From assembly GCF_017676345.1 (NCBI RefSeq), contig NZ_JAFFZM010000006.1, forward strand, positions 248,001 to 312,000: DNA of 64,000 nucleotides. Reading direction: 5' to 3'. This document shows positions 47,455 to 55,837 of the stretch, in pieces. Position numbers and translations under genes: made by a program. The number at the start of each line of letters is the position of its first letter. The stretch's first letter is position 1. Origin of the DNA: Streptomyces smyrnaeus (GTDB taxonomy: Bacteria > Actinomycetota > Actinomycetes > Streptomycetales > Streptomycetaceae). The notes under the pieces are model-generated. The model worked only from the letters and a program-made list of their open reading frames with translations. It was not told where the DNA came from and searched no databases.

Positions 47455-50400
47455 CGAGTTGTACCAGCGCCAACGCCCGCTGTCACACCACCCTTTGCAC
47501 TGGTGTCACGTCCGCCCTTTTTGCCGGTCCCCGAGCCGCGCCCCGACCCGCCGCCGGAGCCGGATCCGCCGCCGGAGCCCGAAGCGGAATCAGAACCGGA
47601 ATCGGTGTTGCCGGAGCCCGCCGGGGGCGCTGACGCGGCCCCCGGCGTCTCGAACGACTCCAGCGCCTCCAACACGTCCTGCACGCGGGAGATCTCCGCG
47701 TTGATGTCCTCCTGGCGCCGCATCAGCACATCCAGCTCGCGCTGCCCGGCCTCGACCGTGCGCCGTGCCTCCTCGGTCGCCTCGTCCCGCACCTGCTGCG
47801 CCTCGCGCAGCATCGCGGCCTTCCGCTGCTCGGCCTCCTTGAGCAGGCCCTCGGCCTTCTTGACGGCGGCGATCCGCACCTTGCCCGCCTCGGCGTCGGC
47901 ATCCGCGCGCATCTCCTCCGCCTTCGCCCGCGCCTCCGCCAGCTGCTCCTCGGCGGCCTGTACGAGCTTGTCGCACCGCTCGCCCGCCGACTGCATCGCC
48001 TCGGCCGCCTCCCGGCGGGCCCGCTCGTGCAGCTCCTCGACCTCCGTCTCGATGCGGGTACGCAGCTCCTCGGCGCGCTCGCGGATCGCGCCGGCGTCGC
48101 TGCGCGCCTCCTCCAGCATGGTGTCCGAGTCGGAGCGCGCCTTCTCGACCAGCTCCCGGCCCTCGGCCCGCGCCTCGGTCACCAGCCGCTCCGACTCGGA
48201 GCGTGCGGCACCGACCATGGAGTCGGCCTGCTCCTCGGCGGCGGCCTGGGTACGCAGCGCCTCCTCCTGGGCCTTGGCGAGGAGTTGGTCGGCCTGTTCG
48301 GCGGCCTCGCCGCGCTTGGCGGCGGCCTGCTCGCGGGCCTCGTCCAGCAGCCGCTGGGCCTCCGCGCGGGCCTCCTCGCCGACCCGCTCGGCCACGGCGC
48401 GGGTCTCCTCGCTGAACCGCTCGGCCTTGGCCCGCAGCTCGCCGCCGACCCGCTCGGCCTCGGCGCGGGTCTCCTCGCTGAACTGTTCGGCCTCCGCGCG
48501 GGTGTCCCGGCTGAACTGCTGGGCCTCGGTGCGGGTCTCCTCGCTGAACTGCTGGGCCTCGGTGCGGGTCCGGTCGGCCTCCTCCTGGGCCTTGGCGAGC
48601 AGTTGGTCGGCCTGTTCGGCGGCCTCGCCGCGCTTCTTCGCGGCCTGCTCGCGGGCCTCGTCCAGGACCCGCTCGGCCTCCGCGCGGGCCTCGTCGCTGA
48701 CCCGCTGCGCGTCGGCCCGGGTACGCTCCGACTCCGCCATCGCGTCCGAAACGGTCCGCTCGGCCAGCGACTTGGCGGCCTCGGCCTCCTCCTGGGCCTC
48801 GCGGCGCAGCGTCTGCGCCGCGAGCTCGGCGGCCGACCGCAGTCCGGCGATCTCCTCCTCGGCCTCGGCGCGCAGTCCCGAGACGGAGTCCCGTACCTGC
48901 TGCGCCGTCTCCTCGGCCGACGCCACGAGTTCGGCCGCGCGCCGCTCGGCCTCCTCGGTCAGCCGCTCGGCCTCCTCGTGGGCCTCGGCAACCCGCTTGC
49001 GGGCCGCCGCCAGCAACTCCTCGCTCTGCTCGCGGGCCTCGGTGCGCTCCTGGTGCGCCTCCTCGCGGGCCGCGGTCAGCAGCTCCTCGGCCTCGCGCCG
49101 GCGGCGGGCCGCCTCCTCCTGGGCCGCGCTGAGCGCCTCGGCGGCCTCCGCGTTGGTGCGCTCGGCCGCCGCGTCCGCCTCGGCGCGCACCCGGTCGGCC
49201 GTCGACTGGGCCTCCTCGCGCAGCCGTTCGGCCTCCGCCGCCGCCTCGCTGCGCAGCTGGACGGCGACCGACTCGCCCTCCGCGCGGGCCTGCGAGGCGT
49301 CCGAGGCGGCCTCCGTGCGCAGCCGCTCGGCCTCTTCCTCGGCCTGCTCGCGCAGCGTACGAACCCGCTCCGCCGTCTCCGAGCGCAGCCGCTCGACCTC
49401 CGTGCGGGCCTCGTCCCGCAGCCGCTCGGCCTCCGTGCGGGCCTCGGTCAGACCGGTCTCGGCCTCCGCCAGCTTGGCCTCGGCCTCCTCGCGCAGCCGC
49501 GTCGCCTCCGCCTCGGCCTCGGCCTCGCGCTCGCGGGCCGCCTGCTCGGCCTCCTCGCGGGTGCGCCGCGCGGCCTCCTCCGCCTCGTCCCGGGCCTGCT
49601 CGGCCTGCTCCTCGGCCTGCGTGCGCAGCTCCTCGGCCTCCGCACGGGCCCGCTCCAGCGCCTCCTCGGCCTGCTTGCGCAGCGCCGTGGCCCGCTCGAT
49701 GGCCTCCGTACGCACCCGCTCGCTCTCCGTGGCGGCGTCCGTACGGGTCTCCTCGGCGTCGGCCTTGGCCTTGCCCAGCAGCTCCTCGGCGCGGTTGGCG
49801 GCTTCCTCGATCTGCTGGACGGCGTCGCGGCGGGCCTCGCCGCGGATCTTCTCGCCCTCCTCGACCGCCTCGGCCCGCAGCTGCTCGGCCTCGCCGCGCA
49901 GCCTGCGCGCCTCCTCCTGGAGCTCGACCGTCCGTTCCCGGTACTCCTTGGTGTCGTCCTTGGCGGCGCCCTTGAGCTGCTCGGCCACATCGTGTGCCTC
50001 GGCCCGCAGCCGGTCGGCCTCCTCCTCGGCCTCCCGGCGCAGCCGCTCGGCCTCCTCGGCGGCCGACTTCGTGGTGGCCTTGGCCTCCTCGGACGCCCGG
50101 TTGAGCACGTCCTCCGCGGTACGGGCCGCCTCCGCGAGCTGGTTCGCGGACTCCTCGGCGGTGGTGGTGCGGGCCTTCTCCCGGGCCTCGGCGATCATCC
50201 GCTCGCCCTCGGCCCTGGCGTCCTCGCGCAGCTGCTCCGCCTCGGCCTTGATCGCCTCGGCGTCCTTGGTGGCCTGGCCGACCAGCCGCGCCACCTCGGC
50301 CTTGGCCGTACGGGTGCGCTGCTCGTTCTCCGACTCGGTGTCCGCGAGCCGCTTGCCGGCCTCTTCCTCGGCCTCCTGGAGCTTGTCGGTCGCCTTCTGC

Positions 50401-51218
50401 CGGGCCTCGCGCAGGGCCTCCTCGGCCTCGCGCATCCGCTCCTCGGCGCGGCGCACCAGCTCGGCGGACTCGCGCCTGCTGGCCTCCACCTCGCCGGCGG
50501 TGGAGGTACGCAACTGCTCGGCGTGGTCGGTGGCCTCCTGCGCCTGTGTGGAGGCCGCGTTCAGCAGCCGCTCCGCGTCCGCGCGGGCCCGCCGCAGGAT
50601 CGACTCGGCCTCGCTGCGGGCCTGCTCGGCCTCCGCGTTCAGCCGCTGCCGCGACTCCTCCGTGAGCCGCTGCGCCTCGGCCCGGGCGCGGGTCAGGGAC
50701 TGCTCGGCCTCCGCCCGGGTCTCCTCCATGAGCCGGCGGGCCTGCTGCTCGGTGCGGGCCCGCAGTTGCTCGGCCCATGCCACGTTCTCGTTGACGTGGT
50801 TCTCCACCGTGGCGCGGCGCTCGGCCAGCTCCTGGTCGAGCTGCTGGCGGCGGCGTACCGCCTCGGCGTGCAGCTCGGCCTCCAGCCGCGACTGCTGCTC
50901 GGCCTGCTCCTGGAGCAGCCGCTGGGTCTGGGCGCGCGCCTCCCGCAGCTCCCGCTCGGCGTCGGCGCGCATCTGATCGGCCTGCAGCTGGGCGTTGCGG
51001 AGCAACTGTTCGGCCTGGTGGGAGAGGTTGTCGTACCCCGCCGGGCGCGTGGCCAGGGCGCGGCGCGCCTCGTGCAGCTTGGCGCGCAGCACTTCGACCT
51101 GGTAGCCGAGGTCGTCGGCATGCTCGACGGCCTTCTCCCGCTCCTTCTTCAGCCGCTCCATCTCGGCCTCGAACTGCGAGAGGTGATCGTCAGCCTCGTA
51201 GCGGTCGTAGCCCCGCAC
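47427..51218 (-). CDS. scy: Polar-growth scaffold Scy, long coiled-coil protein
   Basis: Scy organises the tip complex with DivIVA and FilP and sets the number of growing poles. The protein has 1263 residues, almost all Ala/Glu/Arg-rich coiled coil, starting MRGYDRYEADDHLSQFEAEM and ending in a Ser/Gly-rich tail (SGSGGGSGSGGGSGRGSG). A short DivIVA-like N-terminal segment precedes residues 60-1200 of continuous repeats. A block at about 883-960 has seven consecutive 11-residue repeats. GTG 51218 is the start. Streptomyces coelicolor Scy is about 1326 residues, so this one is slightly shorter, probably by repeat loss. The neighbour filP confirms the identity. Slippage-prone DNA makes its length variable. 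Confidence 0.93.
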   Translation of the reverse strand: MRGYDRYEADDHLSQFEAEMERLKKEREKAVEHADDLGYQVEVLRAKLHEARRALATRPAGYDNLSHQAEQLLRNAQLQADQMRADAERELREARAQTQRLLQEQAEQQSRLEAELHAEAVRRRQQLDQELAERRATVENHVNENVAWAEQLRARTEQQARRLMEETRAEAEQSLTRARAEAQRLTEESRQRLNAEAEQARSEAESILRRARADAERLLNAASTQAQEATDHAEQLRTSTAGEVEASRRESAELVRRAEERMREAEEALREARQKATDKLQEAEEEAGKRLADTESENEQRTRTAKAEVARLVGQATKDAEAIKAEAEQLREDARAEGERMIAEAREKARTTTAEESANQLAEAARTAEDVLNRASEEAKATTKSAAEEAERLRREAEEEADRLRAEAHDVAEQLKGAAKDDTKEYRERTVELQEEARRLRGEAEQLRAEAVEEGEKIRGEARRDAVQQIEEAANRAEELLGKAKADAEETRTDAATESERVRTEAIERATALRKQAEEALERARAEAEELRTQAEEQAEQARDEAEEAARRTREEAEQAAREREAEAEAEATRLREEAEAKLAEAETGLTEARTEAERLRDEARTEVERLRSETAERVRTLREQAEEEAERLRTEAASDASQARAEGESVAVQLRSEAAAEAERLREEAQSTADRVRAEADAAAERTNAEAAEALSAAQEEAARRRREAEELLTAAREEAHQERTEAREQSEELLAAARKRVAEAHEEAERLTEEAERRAAELVASAEETAQQVRDSVSGLRAEAEEEIAGLRSAAELAAQTLRREAQEEAEAAKSLAERTVSDAMAESERTRADAQRVSDEARAEAERVLDEAREQAAKKRGEAAEQADQLLAKAQEEADRTRTEAQQFSEETRTEAQQFSRDTRAEAEQFSEETRAEAERVGGELRAKAERFSEETRAVAERVGEEARAEAQRLLDEAREQAAAKRGEAAEQADQLLAKAQEEALRTQAAAEEQADSMVGAARSESERLVTEARAEGRELVEKARSDSDTMLEEARSDAGAIRERAEELRTRIETEVEELHERARREAAEAMQSAGERCDKLVQAAEEQLAEARAKAEEMRADADAEAGKVRIAAVKKAEGLLKEAEQRKAAMLREAQQVRDEATEEARRTVEAGQRELDVLMRRQEDINAEISRVQDVLEALESFETPGAASAPPAGSGNTDSGSDSASGSGGGSGSGGGSGRGSGTGKKGGRDTSAKGGVTAGVGAGTTRSSGKSAES
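48259..48665 (-). repeat. Duplicated block and 33-bp hendecad array inside scy
   Basis: An 89-bp block at 48259-48347 recurs at 48577-48665 with few changes, offset by 318 bp (106 codons). Between the copies, 48338-48570 encodes about seven 11-residue units of the type TEAQQFSEETR / AEAERFSEETR (33-bp period). Heptads dominate elsewhere, so a hendecad block changes local coiled-coil twist. Confidence 0.85.
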
Positions 51219-51458
51219 TGCGCGGTCCCATCCGTCCCCTGGTAGTCGTGGAGATGATCCGAGCCCTCTCCCCGGACTTGCTTGGACACGTCTCCCGGAA
51301 ATGGTGTCAGATCATCGGCGGAACGTGGACCGAGCCCCCAGCCCGGAGATCTCTGTAACGGGTGGGGAGGGCCCGCCCCGGCCGAATGCCCACTCTACCG
51401 GGCCTGGAAGCCGACGTCAGTGGTCCGTTGGTGCCGCAGTGGTCAATGGGGCGCGGGG

Positions 51459-51902
51459 TCAGTGCGTCTGCTGGTCGCCGGGTGTTGCCGAGGTCACCAG
51501 TTCGGTGAGCACTCCATGACAGTCCTTCGGGTGCAGAAAGGTGATCCGCGAGTCCATGGAGCCCCGGCGGGGCTCGTCGTACAGGACGCGGACACCCTTG
51601 TCGCGGATGGCCTCCGAATCGCCGTCCACGTCCTGGGTGCCGAACGCGATGTGGTGGACGCCCTCGCCGTTCTTGGCCAGCCACTTGCCCACCGCCGAGT
51701 CCTCCCGGATGGGCTCCAGCAGCTGGAGGTAGGACGCCTGGCCGTCGTCCGTGCCGTTGATCCGCAGCATGGCCTCGCGAACGCCCTGCTCCTGGTTGAC
51801 CTCGGTGTGGAACACCTGGAAGCCATAGGTGCGAGAGTAGAAATCGACGGTGGCTTCGAGGTCCCGGCAGGCGATTCCGATGTGGTCGATACGCGTCAGC
51901 AT
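51459..51902 (-). CDS. mce: Methylmalonyl-CoA epimerase
   Basis: Glyoxalase/VOC-fold metalloenzyme interconverting (2S)- and (2R)-methylmalonyl-CoA. It starts MLTRIDHIGIACRDLEATVD with the first metal His, then contains VHHIAFGTQDVD with the second His and a C-terminal TELV Glu, plus the catalytic Glu in the HTEVNQEQG region. The length of 147 residues is standard. It links propionyl-CoA carboxylation with methylmalonyl-CoA mutase. ATG 51902 lies 135 bp from the divergent thiolase gene. The nearby meaB and icmA fit a short-acyl-CoA metabolic neighbourhood. It is transcribed in the same direction as scy, which starts 241 bp downstream. Confidence 0.93.
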   Translation of the reverse strand: MLTRIDHIGIACRDLEATVDFYSRTYGFQVFHTEVNQEQGVREAMLRINGTDDGQASYLQLLEPIREDSAVGKWLAKNGEGVHHIAFGTQDVDGDSEAIRDKGVRVLYDEPRRGSMDSRITFLHPKDCHGVLTELVTSATPGDQQTH

Positions 51903-52037
51903 GGGAACAGTGCAGCGCTCCGAGTGCGGTTACGCAACGTGCGCACGGTCACACTCACCGACCGGTGACCCGGGCTGGTACCGCTCAGTATCTTGAGTGG
52001 TAACCCTCGTTAACTTCCCCTCGGAAGGGAACCCCTC

Positions 52038-53243
52038 ATGACTGCCACCTCCTCGAGCAGCACCACCTCCTCAGTGATCGTCGCGGGCGCCCGTACGCCC
52101 ATGGGGCGGCTGCTCGGCTCGCTGAAGTCCTTCTCCGGTGCGGACTTGGGAGGGTTCGCCATCAAGGCGGCACTGGAGCGGGCCGGGATCGGCGGGGACC
52201 AGGTCGAGTACGTGATCATGGGCCAGGTGCTCCAGGCCGGCGCCGGTCAGATCCCCGCGCGCCAGGCGGCGGTCAAGGCCGGCATCCCGATGAACGTCCC
52301 GGCACTGACCGTGAACAAGGTGTGCCTCTCCGGACTCGACGCCATCGCGCTCGCCGACCAGCTGGTGCGCGCGGGCGAGTTCGACGTCGTCGTCGCCGGT
52401 GGTCAGGAGTCCATGACCAACGCCCCGCACCTGCTGCCCAAGTCCCGCGAGGGCTACAAGTACGGCGCTTTGGAGGTGCTCGACTCCATGGCGCACGACG
52501 GCCTCACCGACTCCTTCGAGGGCATCGCCATGGGCGCCTCCACCGAGAAGCACAACACCCGGCTGGGCATTCCGCGCGACGTCCAGGACGAGATCGCGGC
52601 GCGCTCCCACCAGCGGGCCGCCGCCGCGCAGCGCGACGGGCTCTTCGCCGCGGAGATCACTCCCGTCGAGATTCCGCAGCGCAAGGGCGAGCCGGTGCTC
52701 TTCTCCGAGGACGAGGGCATCCGGGGCGACTCGACCGCCGAGTCGCTGGGCAAGCTGCGGCCCGCGTTCGCGAAGGACGGGACGATCACCGCGGGGTCGT
52801 CCTCGCAGATCTCCGACGGTGCCGCGGCGGTCGTCGTGATGAGCAAGGCCAAGGCCGAGGAGCTCGGCGTCGAGTGGATCGCCGAGATCGGCGCCCACGG
52901 CAACGTCGCCGGCCCCGACAACTCCCTCCAGTCCCAGCCCTCCAACGCCATTCAGCACGCGCTGAAGAAGGAGGGGCGCGCCGTGGAGGACCTCGACCTG
53001 ATCGAGATCAACGAGGCGTTCGCAGCCGTGGCGCACCAGTCAATGAAGGACCTCGAAGTCGGCCCCGAAAAGGTGAATGTGAACGGCGGGGCCATCGCCC
53101 TGGGGCACCCCATCGGCATGTCCGGGGCGCGTATCGTGCTCCACCTCGCGCTGGAGCTGAAGCGTCGCGGGGGCGGCCTGGGCGCCGCTGCCCTGTGCGG
53201 GGGCGGCGGGCAGGGCGACGCCCTGATCATCCGCGTCCCGTAG
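52038..53243 (+). CDS. Acetyl-CoA C-acetyltransferase (thiolase)
   Basis: Condenses two acetyl-CoA to acetoacetyl-CoA, or cleaves it in beta-oxidation. The acylated Cys lies in [15 protein letters not shown] (about residue 96); the second thiolase signature is [19 protein letters not shown] (about 344) with the His, and the third is [13 protein letters not shown] with the base Cys at about residue 388. It has 401 residues. Biosynthetic members prefer acetoacetyl-CoA, and the gene sits with mce and meaB rather than with a fatty-acid oxidation operon, so a role in C4 synthesis is likely. ATG 52038 follows a GGAAGGGAA ribosome-binding site. Confidence 0.93.
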   Translation: MTATSSSSTTSSVIVAGARTPMGRLLGSLKSFSGADLGGFAIKAALERAGIGGDQVEYVIMGQVLQAGAGQIPARQAAVKAGIPMNVPALTVNKVCLSGLDAIALADQLVRAGEFDVVVAGGQESMTNAPHLLPKSREGYKYGALEVLDSMAHDGLTDSFEGIAMGASTEKHNTRLGIPRDVQDEIAARSHQRAAAAQRDGLFAAEITPVEIPQRKGEPVLFSEDEGIRGDSTAESLGKLRPAFAKDGTITAGSSSQISDGAAAVVVMSKAKAEELGVEWIAEIGAHGNVAGPDNSLQSQPSNAIQHALKKEGRAVEDLDLIEINEAFAAVAHQSMKDLEVGPEKVNVNGGAIALGHPIGMSGARIVLHLALELKRRGGGLGAAALCGGGGQGDALIIRVP

Positions 53244-53348
53244 CAGCGGACACGACGAACGAGGCAGGAGAGGTCACCCGGCGGCGCCCCGCCGGCTCGG
53301 CGGCCCAGGGGCGAGGGCCACGGCCCGTGAGAGAGGAAGCGGTCTGAG

Positions 53349-54305
53349 ATGGCGGATGTCGCAGCATTGGTGGCGCGGGCCCGGGAGGGGGCGCCCCGCG
53401 CGGTGGCGCGGTTGATCTCCCTCGTCGAGGGGGCCTCTCCCCAGCTCCGCGAGGCCATGGCGGCCATAGCCCCGCACTGCGGCAACGCCTATGTGGTGGG
53501 GCTGACCGGCTCCCCGGGGGTCGGCAAGTCCACCACCACCTCGGCGCTGGTCAGTGCGTACCGGGCGCAGGGCAGGCGGGTCGGGGTGCTGGCCGTGGAC
53601 CCGTCCTCGCCGTTCTCGGGCGGTGCGCTGCTCGGTGACCGGGTCCGGATGGGGGAGCACGCCTCGGACCCGGGGGTCTACATCCGCTCGATGGCCACCC
53701 GGGGCCACCTCGGCGGCCTGGCCTGGGCCGCGCCGCAGGCGATCCGGGTGCTGGACGCGGCCGGGTGCGACGTGGTGCTGGTCGAGACCGTGGGCGTCGG
53801 GCAGTCCGAGGTGGAGATCGCGGCGCAGGCCGACACCAGCGTGGTGCTGCTCGCGCCGGGTATGGGCGACGGTATCCAGGCGGCGAAGGCCGGAATCCTG
53901 GAGATCGGTGACGTCTATGTCGTCAACAAGGCCGACCGGGACGGCGCGGACGCCACCGTGCGCGAGCTGAACCACATGCTCGGTCTCGGTGAGGCCCGCC
54001 AGCCCGGCGACTGGCGGCCACCCGTGGTCAAGACGGTGGCCGCCCGTGCCGAGGGCGTGGACGAGATGGTCGCGGCGCTGGACAAGCACCGCGGCTGGAT
54101 GGAGGAGCGGGGGGTGCTGGCCGAGCGCCGTGCGGCGCGGGCCGCGAAGGAGATCGAGACCATCGCGGTCACCACGCTGCGCCGGCGCATCGGCGAGCTG
54201 CGGGGCGGCAAACGGCTCGACGCGCTCGCCGAGCGTGTGGTCGGCGGGACGCTGGACCCGTACACGGCGGCCGACGAACTGGTCGAGGGCGTCACCGAGG
54301 GGTGA
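53349..54305 (+). CDS. meaB: Mutase-associated GTPase MeaB
   Basis: G3E-family P-loop GTPase that gates cofactor loading into adenosylcobalamin-dependent acyl-CoA mutases and protects them from inactivation. P-loop GLTGSPGVGKSTTTSAL near residue 54, then the VLAVDPSSPFSGGALLGDR switch I region, the VGVGQSEVEIA switch and the VVNKADRDGAD base-recognition motif (NKAD). It has 318 residues. It follows the thiolase gene after 105 bp and ends at a perfect 10-bp-arm hairpin. MeaB can serve methylmalonyl-CoA mutase and isobutyryl-CoA mutase; icmA is 8 kb away in this window. Confidence 0.94.
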   Translation: MADVAALVARAREGAPRAVARLISLVEGASPQLREAMAAIAPHCGNAYVVGLTGSPGVGKSTTTSALVSAYRAQGRRVGVLAVDPSSPFSGGALLGDRVRMGEHASDPGVYIRSMATRGHLGGLAWAAPQAIRVLDAAGCDVVLVETVGVGQSEVEIAAQADTSVVLLAPGMGDGIQAAKAGILEIGDVYVVNKADRDGADATVRELNHMLGLGEARQPGDWRPPVVKTVAARAEGVDEMVAALDKHRGWMEERGVLAERRAARAAKEIETIAVTTLRRRIGELRGGKRLDALAERVVGGTLDPYTAADELVEGVTEG

Positions 54306-54310
54306 CGCCC
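54287..54310. terminator. Hairpin over the meaB stop
   Basis: GGGCGTCACC (54287-54296) and GGTGACGCCC (54301-54310) are perfect 10-bp arms around GAGG. The stem includes the last meaB codons. It separates meaB from the convergent PepSY gene and could act in both directions. Confidence 0.6.
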
Positions 54311-54356
54311 TGACCCGGACGGGTGAGGATGGTGCTGCGGCGGAGGGCTGCGGCCC

Positions 54357-55031
54357 TCAGTCGTCGTCGCCCTGCTCGGTCTCGTGGTGCAGGACCTTGC
54401 CGGAGGTGCCGTCGAGGGTGAGCTCGTGCTCCTTGCCCTTCTTGTCGACCGCGTCCGCCTCCCACCGGCCCTTGTCCCGGCCGTCGTCGTCCAGGCTGAC
54501 GGAGGTGACGGAGCCCTTGGTCTCCTCGGCGGCCTTCTTGCCGACCTCGGCCGCGTCCAGCTTGGCGTGCCGGACGACGGAGCGGTCCTCGTCCTTGCGG
54601 GGGTCGACCCGGTTCTTGAGGACGTCGCCCTTGGTGGCGTCGATGTGCACGTCGTGCCACTTGTTGTCCTTGCCGAGGACGTCGGCCTCCCACACGAGCC
54701 GGTCGCCGTCGGTGTCCAGCTCCAGCTCGGTGATGCTGCCGGGGACCTCCTTCAGCACCGAGCGGGCCGCACGGTCGAGGGAGACGTCGGCGGCGCCGGT
54801 GTCCTCGGCCTTGTCGGCGCGGCCACCGTCGCGGTCGTCGCCCCGGTCGTCGTCGCTGTCACCGTGGTCGTCGTCGTGGTCGACCGTGCGCACGTCCGAC
54901 CGGGACTGCGCCGCGGACGCCTGCTTGCCGTCCGTGCCGCCGTCGTGGGACGCGACCCCGAAGGCGGTCGCCGTACCACCTCCGACCAGGGCGGCGGCGG
55001 TGACGGTTGCGATGATGACCTTGCGCTTCAT
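54357..55031 (-). CDS. Secreted PepSY-domain protein with an Asp-rich segment
   Basis: A signal peptide (residues 1-25, MKRKVIIATVTAAALVGGGT) is followed by an Asp/His-rich stretch at 47-70 (DHDDDHGDSDDDRGDDRDGG), then two PepSY modules (about 82-145 and 150-224). PepSY domains are found in peptidase inhibitors and as extracellular sensor partners. ATG 55031, with AGGAG upstream, is the start; the longer frame to 55094 is Ser/Glu-rich and not similar. It is divergent from the OmpR-type response regulator gene 126 bp away, so it is probably its regulatory target. The Asp-rich run could bind calcium or other cations. Confidence 0.85.
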   Translation of the reverse strand: MKRKVIIATVTAAALVGGGTATAFGVASHDGGTDGKQASAAQSRSDVRTVDHDDDHGDSDDDRGDDRDGGRADKAEDTGAADVSLDRAARSVLKEVPGSITELELDTDGDRLVWEADVLGKDNKWHDVHIDATKGDVLKNRVDPRKDEDRSVVRHAKLDAAEVGKKAAEETKGSVTSVSLDDDGRDKGRWEADAVDKKGKEHELTLDGTSGKVLHHETEQGDDD

Positions 55032-55096
55032 GACGTTCGACTCCTCGGGTCGTTCGCTGCTCTCGCTTTCGATGACTCCACGGTGGCCGACCATTG

Positions 55097-55133
55097 CTGA
55101 ACGTAAGCTGAAGCTACCTGAAGCCCTCTTCAG
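55097..55133. promoter_or_regulatory. CTGAA direct repeats between the PepSY gene and the response regulator
   Basis: CTGAA occurs at 55097, 55108 and 55118, spaced 11 and 10 bp, followed by an inverted CTTCAG (55128-55133). OmpR/PhoB-type regulators bind direct repeats with one helical-turn spacing. This is the probable autoregulatory and PepSY-regulating site. Confidence 0.6.
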
Positions 55134-55156
55134 CCGCGATTTGGCAGGGTTGCGGT

Positions 55157-55837
55157 GTGCGCCTATTGATCGTGGAGGACGAGCAGCGACTGGCCCGGTC
55201 GCTCGCCAGGGGCCTGATGGCCGAGGGCTTCGCCGTGGACGTCGTGCACGACGGCGCGGAGGGACTGCACACGGCGGTCGAGAACGAGTACGACCTGATC
55301 GTTCTCGACATCATGCTTCCCGGGATGAACGGGTACCGGGTCTGCGGCGCGCTGCGTGCCGCGGGCGACGAGACACCCGTGCTGATGCTGACCGCCAAGG
55401 ACGGCGAGTACGACGAGGCCGAGGGGCTGGACACCGGTGCGGACGACTACCTCACCAAGCCGTTCTCCTATGTCGTGCTCCTGGCCCGGGTCCGTGCGCT
55501 GCTGCGTCGTCGTACGCGGGGCGCCAAGGCGGCCCTGCGGGTCGGTGAGCTGACCGTCGATCCCGCCGCGCAGCGCGTCACGGTGGGTGAGCGGGAGGTG
55601 GAGCTGACCGCCAAGGAGTTCTCCGTACTGGAGTATCTGGCGGTCCGCGCCGGGGAGGTCGTCGCCAAGACGGAGATCCTCGAACATGTGTGGGACTTCG
55701 CCTACGAGGGCGATGTGAACATCGTCGAGGTGTATGTGAGCGCCCTGCGGCGCAAGCTGGGGCCCGGCTGGATCGGTACGGTGCGCGGCGCCGGCTACCG
55801 GCTCGAGGACGGCACCGCGGGGGCCCGCCGTGCGTAG
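55157..55837 (+). CDS. OmpR/PhoB-type response regulator
   Basis: Receiver domain MRLLIVEDEQRLARSLARGL with phospho-acceptor Asp at residue 51 (EYDLIVLDIMLPG) and signalling Lys in YLTKPFSYVVLL. The C-terminal winged helix (about 130-220) contains VELTAKEFSVLEYLAVRAGE, then NIVEVYVSALRRKLG and the wing GAGYRL. GTG 55157 has no clear ribosome-binding site (GGCAGGG is weak), so translation may begin near the transcript end. It overlaps the kinase gene by eight bases, with both read together. The 226 residues match the family. Its binding site is likely the CTGAA repeats just upstream. Confidence 0.94.
   Translation: MRLLIVEDEQRLARSLARGLMAEGFAVDVVHDGAEGLHTAVENEYDLIVLDIMLPGMNGYRVCGALRAAGDETPVLMLTAKDGEYDEAEGLDTGADDYLTKPFSYVVLLARVRALLRRRTRGAKAALRVGELTVDPAAQRVTVGEREVELTAKEFSVLEYLAVRAGEVVAKTEILEHVWDFAYEGDVNIVEVYVSALRRKLGPGWIGTVRGAGYRLEDGTAGARRA

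Noticed and set aside
47427..51218. CRISPR-like or transposon repeat in the 48 kb region
   Set aside because: The repeats are coding, in frame with scy and match coiled-coil periodicity; there are no spacers.
47443..51245. Long plus-strand open frames opposite scy (1177 and 1072 codons)
   Set aside because: They arise from the Ala/Glu/Arg repeats of scy read backwards, giving Ser/Ala/Arg- or Leu/Gly-rich sequence with no family features.
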